A stretch of DNA of 64,000 nucleotides from CAXXOK01 sp964584315 (GCA_964584315.1 CAZOZO010000003.1:62001-126000), one strand, 5' to 3'. Counted from the first letter of the stretch, positions 50,239 through 58,709 are shown. A program made the numbers and translations. Notes: generated by a model not told the origin, from the letters alone.

Positions 50239-50276
50239 AAAAAAGCCGGGCGGGAAGGTTCCCGTCCGGCTTTTTT
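50239..50276. terminator. bidirectional terminator between pepT and the clostripain gene
   Basis: A 17-bp stem beginning AAAAAAGCCGGGCGGGA (one G.U) with a 4-nt loop, with A/T runs at both ends. The core stem recurs at 41180. Confidence 0.9.
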
Positions 50277-50290
50277 GCATACGCCGCGTG

Positions 50291-52588
50291 CTAGAAGCTC
50301 AGCGTGGTGAAATCGGTAAACTGATACTCGCCGTACACATCGTTCAGGCAGAAGCCGTACACGTAGTCCGCGCCCGTCTCCACGGCTTCATATGCGAAGG
50401 GGATGGAACCGTCCTTGCCCACGGTGATGGGGTCGCCCTCGGTGGTTTCGGTCTGCTGCTCGTCATTCTCGTCCCAGTAGATCAGATCATACTGCGGCAC
50501 CACCACGTCGCCTTCCTTGAGCTGGTCATAGCCGCGCACGGCCTGGCCCGCGTCGTTGAAGCCCTCGGTCGCGCCCACCACCACGCCGCCCGGGTTGTCC
50601 TTGTCGAACACCACCAGCAGGTAGGTCTCCTCGCCGTTCAAGGTCACGGGGATCAGCGAGCGCACGTAGGTGTCGTTGGCGATCTGGTCCTGGATGGATA
50701 CCAGCTGACCGGCCAGCGTGGGCCACGTGCCGTCGAACAGGCCGTAGATCTTGTTCTGGTTCCAGTCGATGATGGTATCCCGCGTGTAGCCCAGGTCGAG
50801 GTAGCACTCAAAATCCGGGTCGCTCACGTCCATCATCAGGTTGGCCTCGGCGGTGGCGAGGTACTGCATATCCTCGTCGCTCAGGGTCACGGTGTAGGCG
50901 TAATCGCCGGTCGCGCCCGCGAAGGGGTTATCCACCGCGTAGGTTTGGCCGTTCGCGTTCACCTCCACCGTGGCGGGCTGGGTTTCGGGCTGGTCGCCCC
51001 AGAGGCTGGCAAAGCTGCCGCTGGATACCGAGCCGCTCGCCTGCTCGCCGCCCGTGCCCTGCTGCGCTTCCGTGGAGTAGGCGTCGGTGTTGAAGTTGCC
51101 GTCACTGGAACCGAACAGGGAGCTGAGGAACCCGTCCAGCGAGAAATCTCCGCTGCCATCCGACGAGCCGGAGGCGCCGCTGCTTCCGGTGGCGCCCGAA
51201 CCGTCCCCGCTGCCGTTGGCGCCGGAGGAGCCGGAGGCGTTGCCGCCGCTCTGGCCACTGTCGCCCGTGGTGTTGCCCCACAGCTCGTCATAGGCGCTGT
51301 AGTAACTGCCCTGGTCGGTCGCAAACTGCGAAAACCAGTCCACGGTCGCGGCCTGCACGCTCTGCGTGCCCACTGTGGACGAGCCGAACGTGTGGCTGCC
51401 CGAGCCCATCTGCCCCAGGAAGCTGCGCACGAAGCCCGTGTAGGAAGGCATCAGGTTTTGCGTGTCGTAGGCGGGCAGGTAGGCGTCCGCATCGCTGCGG
51501 GTGCTGTAGGGCACCAGTACCGCAAGGCCGCTGATGTTGCTTAGGTTGCGGGTATAGCCGTTGTAGACTACCACGTTTCCCAGCGCCGTCGTGAGCGCTG
51601 CCGACGCATCCGTATCAAAGCGCCCGAAGATGTCGGCAAACACGGAAAGGTCGATCATGTCGCTGGCTGCGTCGCTGGTTTCGCCAAAGGAGCGTTCGCT
51701 TTGCCGGATGCGCGATATGGCGTTGAAGTTGCCGCCGTTCAGCTCGCCCGTGAGGCTGCCCGCCATCTTTTCCACGGCGGCGCGCAGCGCGTCCAGCTGC
51801 GTCAGGTCGATCACGCTCAGCGTGCCGAAATCGCCGTAGCCCGCGTTTTGCACGCTCTTGATAAAGCTGTCGACGATCTTTTTGCCCAGCGCGTGCATGT
51901 CGATGCCTGTATCCTTGGCCAGCGCAGGCAGCCAGCCCTTGTAGCTCCAGCCCTCGCCGGGCTCGGTCTCCTCGCTGGCGACCATGGTCTCGGCAAACGG
52001 GGCCAGGTGAACGGCCATCTCGTAATCGGCCATCAGGCACGCGTCAAAGCCCACCAGCGAGAACTTACGGTAATTCGGCTCCGCGGAGGCCTTGGTGAAC
52101 GCATCGTAGATCTCGCGCATGTTCAGGCTGTTGCCGGTAAGCTCATCATAGCACACGCCGTCGCTCGCGCCCGCGCCATGATCCCACAGGATCACGCCGT
52201 AGCGGTCGGCGGGGTAGTTTTCAAGGCCGTACTGCAAAAATTCGGCAAAGGCATCGCCGTCGCCCATGTCCACGCGGCCGAGGCCCTCCGCGCGATCAAG
52301 CCCTGCCTTGGACAGCGTCCAGCGTTCGGCCTCGCGATCCTTGATCTTCGGGTTTGTCCACTTTTTGGTGCCGCCGGTCTGCACGTACACGGTCAGTGGG
52401 CCGCTGGTCGTTATGCCGCTGGACACCATTTCCTTCAAATCCGCCGTGGCAAGACCGCCGTCGCTCTCCAGGTCGGTGCCGCAAAGGTAAACCATCAGGG
52501 TGAAGGTGGGGCTGGCCGCCAACGAGGTGGCGGGCAGCAGGGCCGCGAGCAGCACCGCCGCCAGCAGCAGGCAGAGGGTCTTTTTCAT
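50291..52588 (-). CDS. clostripain-family (C11) cysteine protease with Ser/Gly-rich linker
   Basis: A 765-residue secreted protease. Signal peptide 1-24 (MKKTLCLLLAAVLLAALLPA). The C11 catalytic dyad is His137 in LWDHGAGA and Cys184 in GFDACLMADYE, with the family start TLMVYLCGTDLESDGG at 30-45. After the protease domain (to about 400) a Ser/Gly/Asn/Asp-rich low-complexity linker (about 438-480) leads to a C-terminal region of about 270 residues with no recognised domain, probably beta-rich. C11 enzymes cleave after Arg/Lys and often self-process. It is third in line after ychF and the ATP-grasp gene, with a 42-nt gap. Confidence 0.92.
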   Translation of the reverse strand: MKKTLCLLLAAVLLAALLPATSLAASPTFTLMVYLCGTDLESDGGLATADLKEMVSSGITTSGPLTVYVQTGGTKKWTNPKIKDREAERWTLSKAGLDRAEGLGRVDMGDGDAFAEFLQYGLENYPADRYGVILWDHGAGASDGVCYDELTGNSLNMREIYDAFTKASAEPNYRKFSLVGFDACLMADYEMAVHLAPFAETMVASEETEPGEGWSYKGWLPALAKDTGIDMHALGKKIVDSFIKSVQNAGYGDFGTLSVIDLTQLDALRAAVEKMAGSLTGELNGGNFNAISRIRQSERSFGETSDAASDMIDLSVFADIFGRFDTDASAALTTALGNVVVYNGYTRNLSNISGLAVLVPYSTRSDADAYLPAYDTQNLMPSYTGFVRSFLGQMGSGSHTFGSSTVGTQSVQAATVDWFSQFATDQGSYYSAYDELWGNTTGDSGQSGGNASGSSGANGSGDGSGATGSSGASGSSDGSGDFSLDGFLSSLFGSSDGNFNTDAYSTEAQQGTGGEQASGSVSSGSFASLWGDQPETQPATVEVNANGQTYAVDNPFAGATGDYAYTVTLSDEDMQYLATAEANLMMDVSDPDFECYLDLGYTRDTIIDWNQNKIYGLFDGTWPTLAGQLVSIQDQIANDTYVRSLIPVTLNGEETYLLVVFDKDNPGGVVVGATEGFNDAGQAVRGYDQLKEGDVVVPQYDLIYWDENDEQQTETTEGDPITVGKDGSIPFAYEAVETGADYVYGFCLNDVYGEYQFTDFTTLSF

Positions 52589-52630
52589 GGTCAGGCTCCT
52601 TTACGGCACAGGGGGAAAGAGTGACGGGGC

Positions 52631-53641
52631 TCAGATGTCGATAAACTCGCGGAACTCGCGCATGATGCCGATGCCGTCCGGGTAGTGGGCGGCAAACTGG
52701 GGCACCGCATGGCTGGGGAAGCTGTTGCCCTCGATGAACACGGGGCCGTTTTCGGTGATGGCCACATCCCATGCCACAAAGCGCATCTGGGGCACCTTGG
52801 TGGCCGCGAAGTTGCACATGTCCATCGCCTCGTGGAAGAAGGGCACTGTAAAGCCCACGATGGGCGTGCCGGTGATGGGGTGGTGCGTAAAGGTGTTGCC
52901 CGCCTTGTCCGCGCCCACGGTCAGCAGTTTGCCTGTGGCCAGATCCACCCGCGCGGCCATGCCGCCGCAATCCACGTTGTCCATCACCTTGCCGTTGCCG
53001 ATGCGCAGGAACGCATACACAACGCCCTGCTTTTTGTCGCCCAGCAGCGTGGCGATGCGGATGGTGTTGACCGACGTGGGGCACATGCGCATCATCTCCG
53101 GGTGCTGGATCACGCGCTCCTCGATGATGCCGATGCCCTTTTCATTCAGCTCGCGCAGGAAATCCGCCTCGCGGCCCGCCCAGTGCTCGCGGGTGAAGCG
53201 TTCGATGCCCACCCCGCTGCTGCCCTCCAGCGGCTTGGCGATCAGGTCGCCGTTTTCCGCAAGGAAGGCGGTAAAGGCAGCCAGGTCGGTATCGGGGCCG
53301 ATCTTCAGCCAGTGGCGGCGCACTTGCTCCTTGAACAGGCCGTTGAAGGTGGCTTTATCGTCAAAGTAGTGCCAGTACGCCTTGTCGTTCATGCGGCGCA
53401 CGATGGTATTGCTCAGCCCGCGGGTGATGACCGTTTTCTTTTGCGCGTCGGTCAGGCGGTACATCTCCGCGATCTTGTAGTCCATGTACCCGGCGTTGAA
53501 CTTGACGGCGCAGCGCAGCATATCGCCAAGCAACCAAAGGCGGCTTTTGCCGCTGCGCTCCTTAAGGAACGCCGTGGTTTTCCACATCTTATGAAAATCC
53601 ATGCGCACGAGGCGCTTGAAAAAGAACGCAAGCTTGCCCAT
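52631..53641 (-). CDS. ATP-grasp protein (sugar-transfer-associated type)
   Basis: A 336-residue ATP-dependent ligase-like protein of the ATPgrasp_ST kind found in exopolysaccharide and capsule clusters. The central ATP-grasp core includes LIAKPLEGSSGVGIERF (about 135-151), EERVIQHPEM (about 178) and the metal-binding VAWDVAITENGPVFIEGNSF (about 285-304). The acceptor is unknown. The ATG at 53641 follows GAGGTGG; a GTG three codons earlier is possible. It starts 11 nt after the ychF stop, so both are probably co-transcribed. No polysaccharide genes are adjacent. Confidence 0.85.
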   Translation of the reverse strand: MGKLAFFFKRLVRMDFHKMWKTTAFLKERSGKSRLWLLGDMLRCAVKFNAGYMDYKIAEMYRLTDAQKKTVITRGLSNTIVRRMNDKAYWHYFDDKATFNGLFKEQVRRHWLKIGPDTDLAAFTAFLAENGDLIAKPLEGSSGVGIERFTREHWAGREADFLRELNEKGIGIIEERVIQHPEMMRMCPTSVNTIRIATLLGDKKQGVVYAFLRIGNGKVMDNVDCGGMAARVDLATGKLLTVGADKAGNTFTHHPITGTPIVGFTVPFFHEAMDMCNFAATKVPQMRFVAWDVAITENGPVFIEGNSFPSHAVPQFAAHYPDGIGIMREFREFIDI

Positions 53642-53651
53642 GGCCGCCACC

Positions 53652-54749
53652 TCACACGTTGAAGCGGAACAGCGTCACATCGCCGTCGCGCATCACATAT
53701 TCCTTGCCCTCGCTGCGCACAAGACCCTTTTCCTTGCAGGCGGCCATGCCCCCCTGCGCCACAAGGTCGTCGAAGGCGACGATCTCCGCGCGGATGAAGC
53801 CGCGCTCAAAATCGCTGTGGATTTTACCGGCGGCCTGCGGGGCGCGCGTGCCCTCGGTGATGGTCCACGCGCGGCACTCGTCCGCGCCAGCGGTCAGGAA
53901 GGAGATCAGGCCCAGCAGCTTGTAGCTGGCCTGGATCAGCCTGTCAAGGCCGCTCTGGCCGATGCCCAGCTCCGTGAGAAACGCCTGTTTCTCCTCCCCC
54001 TCCATCGCGCCGATCTCCTCTTCGATGCGCGCGCTGATGGTGAACACCTCTGCGCCTTCGGCCTTGGCGATGGCCATGACCTTCGCGACCAGCGGCAGCG
54101 TGTCGGCGGGGGAGGAAACCTCCTCCTCGGCGATGTTGGCGGCATAAATCACGGGTTTGTCCGTGAGCAGGAACCAGCTGTCGATGATCTCCTTCTCCTC
54201 GGCGGTCATGGGGAAGGTGCGGGCGGGCTTGCCTGCCTCCAAATGCTCCTTGAGCTTAAGGCCCAGCTCGCCCTCGGCGGCGCCGCGTTTGTCGCCGCTC
54301 TTGACCAGCTTTTGCGCCTTGTCCGCGCGGCGTGCGACGGTGTCCAGATCGGCAAAGATCAGCTCCAGGTTGATCTCCTCGATATCGCGGGCGGGGTCTA
54401 CGCTGCCGTCCACATGGATGATGTTCTCATCCTCAAAGCAGCGCACCACATGGATGATGGCATCCACCTCGCGGATGTGGGAGAGAAACTTGTTGCCCAG
54501 CCCCTCGCCCTTGCTGGCGCCCTTCACCAGCCCCGCGATATCCACAAACTCCACGCTGGCGGGGGTCACCTTTTTGGGCTTGAACATATCGGCCAGCACA
54601 TCCAGCCGATGGTCGGGCACGGGCACCACGCCCGTGTTGGGCTCGATGGTGCAAAAGGGGTAGTTGGCAGCCTGCGCGCCCGCGCGCGTGATGGCGTTGA
54701 ACAGCGTGCTTTTACCGACGTTGGGCAATCCGACGATACCCAGTTTCAT
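53652..54749 (-). CDS. ychF: YchF/OLA1 ribosome-associated ATPase
   Basis: A 365-residue Obg-family P-loop protein that prefers ATP to GTP. G1 is GLPNVGKSTLFNAIT (6-20), DIAGLVKGASKGEGLGN (about 69-85) is G3, NIAEEE (about 203) replaces the usual NKxD, and a C-terminal TGS domain (about 280-365) ends with GDVTLFRFNV. Associates with ribosomes and antioxidant stress control in studied bacteria. Its promoter is TTGCTT-N17-TATAAT; GGTAAGGAAG precedes the ATG. Confidence 0.97.
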   Translation of the reverse strand: MKLGIVGLPNVGKSTLFNAITRAGAQAANYPFCTIEPNTGVVPVPDHRLDVLADMFKPKKVTPASVEFVDIAGLVKGASKGEGLGNKFLSHIREVDAIIHVVRCFEDENIIHVDGSVDPARDIEEINLELIFADLDTVARRADKAQKLVKSGDKRGAAEGELGLKLKEHLEAGKPARTFPMTAEEKEIIDSWFLLTDKPVIYAANIAEEEVSSPADTLPLVAKVMAIAKAEGAEVFTISARIEEEIGAMEGEEKQAFLTELGIGQSGLDRLIQASYKLLGLISFLTAGADECRAWTITEGTRAPQAAGKIHSDFERGFIRAEIVAFDDLVAQGGMAACKEKGLVRSEGKEYVMRDGDVTLFRFNV

Positions 54750-54789
54750 GCGTCCACTTCCTTACCTGCGTTGCTTGTCACAATATTTC

Positions 54790-54818
54790 ATTATACGCGA
54801 TGGAGGGGGAAAAAGCAA
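54790..54818 (-). promoter_or_regulatory. promoter of ychF
   Basis: Minus strand TTGCTT (54813-54818), 17-nt spacer, TATAAT (54790-54795). Confidence 0.6.
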
Positions 54819-54831
54819 CGCGCGGAAGGGC

Positions 54832-54860
54832 TTGACAGGCCCCGCCAAAGCGGGTAGAAT
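54832..54860 (+). promoter_or_regulatory. strong promoter of the methyltransferase gene
   Basis: Perfect TTGACA (54832-54837), 17-nt spacer, TAGAAT (54855-54860). Transcription from here gives a 5' leader of about 225 nt. Confidence 0.78.
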
Positions 54861-54866
54861 CACGGT

Positions 54867-55091
54867 GGCGGCAAACGAATTGCATATATGGGAGGGATAC
54901 CGTCCGACGGGCGCGCGTATGCGCCCATCGGAAACGAAGAAACGCCGGACACCGCAAAATATCGCCATGGTGGCCTGTTTTGCTGTGCCCGCGCGGCTCT
55001 TCGAGACGGTGTTCCCCCTTTTGACAGTAGGGGGTGCGCAGACACGCAACCCTTTTTCGTTTGCCGCCGAAAACGAAAGGAGAGCAACCAA
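54867..55091 (+). promoter_or_regulatory. long structured 5' leader of the methyltransferase gene (candidate cis-regulatory RNA)
   Basis: The leader can fold into several successive elements: GTCCG (near 54902) pairing with CGGAC around an inner GGGCGC/GCGCCC hairpin; a long hairpin with CACCGCAAAA against TTTTGCTGTG enclosing GCCATGGTGGC; and CCCCC/GGGGG closing a loop TTTTGACAGTA (about 55014-55036). I do not recognise a known riboswitch class. The structures are found by eye and not energy-tested. Confidence 0.4.
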
Positions 55092-55925
55092 ATGAACATA
55101 ACCCCATCGCTGATCCATGCCCTGCGCCGCCCCGCGCCTTACGAAACGGGCGAACCCCTGTGGACACACCCGCACATCGCGGCGGAAATGCTCAAGGCAC
55201 ACCTTGACCCCACGACCGACGCGGCTAGCTATCGGCCGGATACCATCGACCGTATCTGCACCCATCTGGAAGGCGCCATGCGCCTTACGACGGGCAGCCG
55301 TGCGGCAGACCTGGGCTGCGGGCCGGGGCTTTATTGCCACCGCCTTGCGACCCGTAGCGTTGATGTGACGGGCGTCGACCAGAGCGAAAACTCGTTGCGG
55401 TATGCCCGTGACCTGTGCAAGGGGCAAAACGCAAGTTTTGTGCAGAGCAGCTACCTTGACCCCTTCGGGGAGGATGCCTTCGATGCGGCGCTGCTCATCT
55501 CGCAGGACTACGGCGTGCTGCCGCCCGTTGGGCGCGTGAAACTGCTGGCAAACATACGCCGCGCACTGCGGGCAAGCGGCCTATTTGCGCTGGACGTGCC
55601 CACGGCGGCGGCCTACGCAGCGCGCGCGCAGGGGCCAGCCGCCACTTGGGAAGCCGAAGAGGCAGGCTTCTGGCGGCCTCACCCGTACCTTACGCTGCAT
55701 GCCGTGCACCTGTACCCCCAGCTGCCCGCCCTGTGCGACCTGTATGCCGTGCTGGATGGCGAGGCTGCCGTGTACCGGGTATGGCAGACGTACTTTACGG
55801 AGGACATGCTTCGGAGGGAGCTGATGGCGGCGGGCTTCACTGTCGAGGCGGTGTGGGGCGACCTGACCGGTGCTGACCTTCGCGATGGCTCGCTCACGAT
55901 GGCGATGCTCGCCAGGAAGGCCTGA
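55092..55925 (+). CDS. class I SAM-dependent methyltransferase
   Basis: A 277-residue Rossmann methyltransferase. The SAM-binding motif I is AADLGCGPGLYC (71-82), followed by the acidic VTGVDQSENSLRYA (about 93) and a motif IV-like ALLISQDYGVLPP (about 133). The ATG at 55092 has AAAGGAG about 10 nt upstream; an in-frame extension to 54888 lacks a ribosome site and crosses the structured leader. Substrate unknown: this fold methylates small molecules, RNA or protein. Confidence 0.87.
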   Translation: MNITPSLIHALRRPAPYETGEPLWTHPHIAAEMLKAHLDPTTDAASYRPDTIDRICTHLEGAMRLTTGSRAADLGCGPGLYCHRLATRSVDVTGVDQSENSLRYARDLCKGQNASFVQSSYLDPFGEDAFDAALLISQDYGVLPPVGRVKLLANIRRALRASGLFALDVPTAAAYAARAQGPAATWEAEEAGFWRPHPYLTLHAVHLYPQLPALCDLYAVLDGEAAVYRVWQTYFTEDMLRRELMAAGFTVEAVWGDLTGADLRDGSLTMAMLARKA

Positions 55926-55967
55926 AGGCGCGCGACACAAGAAAGCTGATCGGTAAACCGATCTCAC

Positions 55968-56009
55968 GCGGAGCGGCAGGGCACGTTCCCGCATGCCCTG
56001 TCGCTCCGC
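55968..56009 (+). terminator. hairpin after the methyltransferase gene
   Basis: A 16-bp stem (one G.U) starting GCGGAGCGGCAGGGCA with a 10-nt loop; preceded by a small GATCGGT/ACCGATC hairpin (55948-55963). The T-tract is weak. Confidence 0.55.
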
Positions 56010-56053
56010 TGTCACGCCTATTTCGCTTCTGTTGCGTGGCGCGCGCTATTTGC

Positions 56054-56082
56054 GTGACGAAGGAGCAATTTCGCAGTATAAT
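56054..56082 (+). promoter_or_regulatory. promoter of the glycerol-1-phosphate dehydrogenase gene
   Basis: GTGACG (56054-56059), 17-nt spacer, TATAAT (56077-56082). The expected start site (about 56089) coincides with an upstream in-frame ATG at 56090, which argues for the GTG start at 56141. Confidence 0.6.
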
Positions 56083-56140
56083 ATGCCGTATGGAGACGAG
56101 ACCCATCCACCGAACTGATGCCGGAAGTGAGGAAAAGCAA

Positions 56141-57487
56141 GTGAAAACGCTGGCGGAGATGTCGCTGAATGAGCTGATCGATCAGGATATACGGGATTGC
56201 CCCTGTGGGCGGGCCCATCATGCGGGGGTCGCCTACCTGCGCATCGGGCGCGACGCGGTGCAGAGCCTGCCCGACGCGCTGGCCGCCATCGGGTGCAGGC
56301 GGCCTTTTGTGGTATGCGACCGAAACACGCGGCAGGCGGCGCTGGGCAAGGCGCTGGCCGCACTGGGCGCGGCGGGCGTCACCTATACGGTGTACGAGCT
56401 GCCCTCCGCCCATATCGAGCCGGACGAGCGCGCCGTGGGTAGCCTTTGCATGGCGTTTGACACCTCGTGTGACGGGGTGCTGGCCGTGGGCTCGGGCGTG
56501 ATCAATGATTGCTGCAAGGTGCTGGCGCACGCGCTGCGGCTGCCGCAGGCCGTGCTGTGCACCGCCCCCTCGATGGACGGCTACGCCAGCAACTCTGCCT
56601 CGATGGTGCGCGACCGCGTCAAGGTGACGCTCTACAACGCCTGCCCGGGCGCGATCATCGCGGATACGCTCATCATGAAGGATGCGCCCGCGCGCATGCT
56701 GTGGGCCGGGCTGGGGGATATGCTGGCCAAGTATATCGCGCTGTGCGAGTGGCGCATTTCAGCCATCGTGACCGGCGAGTACTACTGCGAGAATGTGGCG
56801 TCGCTGATGCGGCGATCGCTTGCCGCCATCGTGGCTGCCGCGCCGCGGCTTATGGAGCGCGACCCCGAAGTGGTAGGAGCCGTGGCGGAAGGGCTGATCC
56901 TCAGTGGCATTGCGATGGCGATGGCACAGGTGTCGCGGCCGGCATCAGGGCTGGAGCACTATTTTTCCCACCTGTGGGAGATGTTCGCGCTGGAGCGCGG
57001 CGAGCCGCTGGAGTTGCACGGCATACAGGTGGGCGTGGGCACGCTGCTCACCCTACGCCTGTACGACCGTCTGCGCACCGATGTGCTCACCCGCGAGAGG
57101 GCGGAGCAGGCCATGCGCGCCTTCAGCCCCGCCGCGTGGGAGGCGAATGTGCGGCGTGTGTTCGGCGGTGCGGCGCAAACGCTGCTGACGAGCGAAAACA
57201 TCCTTTGGCACAAGAACGACCCCGCCCGCCACGCCGAGCGACTGACCCGCATCATGGACAATTGGGGCGCGATCATGGCCATCATGGCGCAGGAGCTGCC
57301 GGATACGGAGGCGATCGAGGCGCTCATGCGCCATGTGGGCATGCCTGTGCGCCCTGCCGATATCGGCGAGAGCGCGCAGGACGTGCGCGATGCGCTGCTG
57401 TGCTCGCGCGACATTCGCGACAAGTATCTGACCAGCTCGCTGCTGTGGGACTTAGGGCTGCTGGAAGCCTACGCGGACGCGCTGTAA
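56141..57487 (+). CDS. sn-glycerol-1-phosphate dehydrogenase (AraM/EgsA-like)
   Basis: A 448-residue NAD(P)-dependent metal dehydrogenase related to 3-dehydroquinate synthase and glycerol dehydrogenase. It would reduce dihydroxyacetone phosphate to sn-glycerol-1-phosphate, the archaeal-type stereoisomer; Bacillus AraM is the studied bacterial enzyme. Visible motifs are VLAVGSGVINDCCK (about 110-123, nucleotide loop), TAPSMDGYASNSA (about 140), and metal-binding His in LEHYFSHLWEM (about 270) and ELHGIQVGVGT (about 291). The GTG at 56141 follows GAGGAAA. It appears monocistronic; no ara genes are nearby, so a role in arabinose use is not suggested. Confidence 0.88.
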   Translation: MKTLAEMSLNELIDQDIRDCPCGRAHHAGVAYLRIGRDAVQSLPDALAAIGCRRPFVVCDRNTRQAALGKALAALGAAGVTYTVYELPSAHIEPDERAVGSLCMAFDTSCDGVLAVGSGVINDCCKVLAHALRLPQAVLCTAPSMDGYASNSASMVRDRVKVTLYNACPGAIIADTLIMKDAPARMLWAGLGDMLAKYIALCEWRISAIVTGEYYCENVASLMRRSLAAIVAAAPRLMERDPEVVGAVAEGLILSGIAMAMAQVSRPASGLEHYFSHLWEMFALERGEPLELHGIQVGVGTLLTLRLYDRLRTDVLTRERAEQAMRAFSPAAWEANVRRVFGGAAQTLLTSENILWHKNDPARHAERLTRIMDNWGAIMAIMAQELPDTEAIEALMRHVGMPVRPADIGESAQDVRDALLCSRDIRDKYLTSSLLWDLGLLEAYADAL

Positions 57488-57650
57488 CCGCGGTGGCGCG
57501 GGGCGCTAGGCGCAAGCCGTGCCGGGGCATCTGGACATAGACCTTCCACTAACGCCTTCGCTGACGGGTTACGCATCGTACCGAAGCCAGCCACCCCTTG
57601 ACCAAGACAACGTCCGTCAAAACGTAACACAATATACTGGAACATACGAA

Positions 57651-57680
57651 GGCCGCGACCCGCCAAAGCGGGCCGCGGCC
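57651..57680. terminator. terminator between the G1P dehydrogenase and protease inhibitor genes
   Basis: A 13-bp stem GGCCGCGACCCGC/GCGGGCCGCGGCC (one mismatch) with a 4-nt loop; TTTGCC follows on the plus strand. The 160 nt before it hold no gene. Confidence 0.6.
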
Positions 57681-57718
57681 TTTGCCAAAGGGATATTCGG
57701 TCAAACGCTTGCCCCGCG

Positions 57719-58471
57719 TTATTCCTCCACGTCCGAAAGCAGGGGTTCGTACTCGGCATAGTCGCCGCCGACCTCCATAAGCGTAACACTCAAATCCTTA
57801 TCCACATGGAAGGTATAGGTGACGGTCGCATCCGGCGTGACGCCCGCTTCCCAAGACTGGGCATAGTCGAACGTCAGGGTCACATCGCCCTCGGCCACGC
57901 CGCTGAACACCCAGATGTGGAAGCCGCCCTCGCCCATCAGTGCCTCGCCATCCTTGGCGGCGTCCGGCGCGACAAACTCGTCCCGGTCCAGCTTGAGGAT
58001 GCCTTCCGCGCTGGCCTTGTAGGCCCAAGTGTAGCCGGTGGTGGGGTTCTCCAGCAGCAGCACGGCGCCCTTCATGGGGTCGTACAGGTCGGGGAAGCCA
58101 GTTACATCCGTCACGGTCACACCCAGGTCGGCGCCCACATGCACGGTGTATACGATGGTATCGGCGGTCTCGCCGCCATCCCACGCCTGCCCGAGCACAA
58201 AGGTAGCGGTCGCATCGCCCTCGGCCTTGCCGGTGAGCGTCCAGCCGTGGGTGCCGCCCTTGCCGTCGAGGTTCTCAGGGTTGGGCGCGGCGGCGTAACC
58301 GTTGTCGACGATGGTCAACACGGCTTCATCGCTGCTCTTGACTGTCCAGGTATAGCCGGTGGTGGGGTTTTCCACGAAGGTGAGGGGCACGGTGGCGGGC
58401 GCGGTTTCCGCGATCGCGAAGCTGAACGTGAGCAGCGTGAACACCATCAGAAGAGCGACCAGTTTTTTCAT
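57719..58471 (-). CDS. secreted tandem chagasin-type (I42) cysteine protease inhibitor
   Basis: A 250-residue exported protein with a signal peptide (1-21, MKKLVALLMVFTLLTFSFAI) and two chagasin-like Ig-fold domains (about 25-125 and 130-240). Each repeats the inhibitor loops: NPTTGYTW (about 36 and 143), a GG-containing loop (GKGGTHGW; GEGGFHIW) and a third loop with an aromatic residue (GQAWDGG; AQSWEAG) in place of the usual RPW. Chagasin family members block papain-like cysteine proteases. A duplicated inhibitor in an organism that also secretes a clostripain-type protease may protect the cell or target host or competitor enzymes. Confidence 0.88.
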   Translation of the reverse strand: MKKLVALLMVFTLLTFSFAIAETAPATVPLTFVENPTTGYTWTVKSSDEAVLTIVDNGYAAAPNPENLDGKGGTHGWTLTGKAEGDATATFVLGQAWDGGETADTIVYTVHVGADLGVTVTDVTGFPDLYDPMKGAVLLLENPTTGYTWAYKASAEGILKLDRDEFVAPDAAKDGEALMGEGGFHIWVFSGVAEGDVTLTFDYAQSWEAGVTPDATVTYTFHVDKDLSVTLMEVGGDYAEYEPLLSDVEE

Positions 58472-58519
58472 GGGTAGGCCTCCTTTTATGTTATGGCGTT
58501 AATTGCAGGTTACGCGCAT

Positions 58520-58553
58520 ATTGTAGCGCAGGTGGAGTAACAAAACCGTAACT
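58520..58553 (-). promoter_or_regulatory. promoter region of the chagasin gene with WalR/PhoP-like repeat
   Basis: Minus strand AGTTAC-N5-TGTTAC (58537-58553), an 11-nt-periodic direct repeat like OmpR-family sites, lies where the -35 should be, upstream of TACAAT (58520-58525). More GTTAC/GTAAC copies flank it at 58509 and 58561. Confidence 0.4.
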
Positions 58554-58585
58554 TCAAAATGTTACAAATATATGACGTTTGCACA

Positions 58586-58614
58586 TTGACTTGCCCTTGT
58601 TTACGCGGTATGAT
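58586..58614 (+). promoter_or_regulatory. promoter of the small secreted protein gene
   Basis: TTGACT (58586-58591), 17-nt spacer, TATGAT (58609-58614). Confidence 0.75.
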
Positions 58615-58709
58615 TACGCCGTACAAGCGACCTGAAAACCGCATGATCGAGGATCCGCGCTGCACTGAAAACGCGCATCGGCGCAACGAAACGGAAGGAG
58701 CGACCGAAC

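Noticed and set aside
54867..54960. A c-di-GMP-I riboswitch-like GGCAAAC start in the methyltransferase leader
   Set aside because: The rest of the conserved GEMM core and tetraloop-receptor elements cannot be found.
54888..55091. A 68-codon in-frame N-terminal extension of the methyltransferase
   Set aside because: No ribosome site at the ATG, hairpin-rich sequence, and a good Shine-Dalgarno precedes the ATG at 55092. Kept as the alternative to the leader RNA idea.
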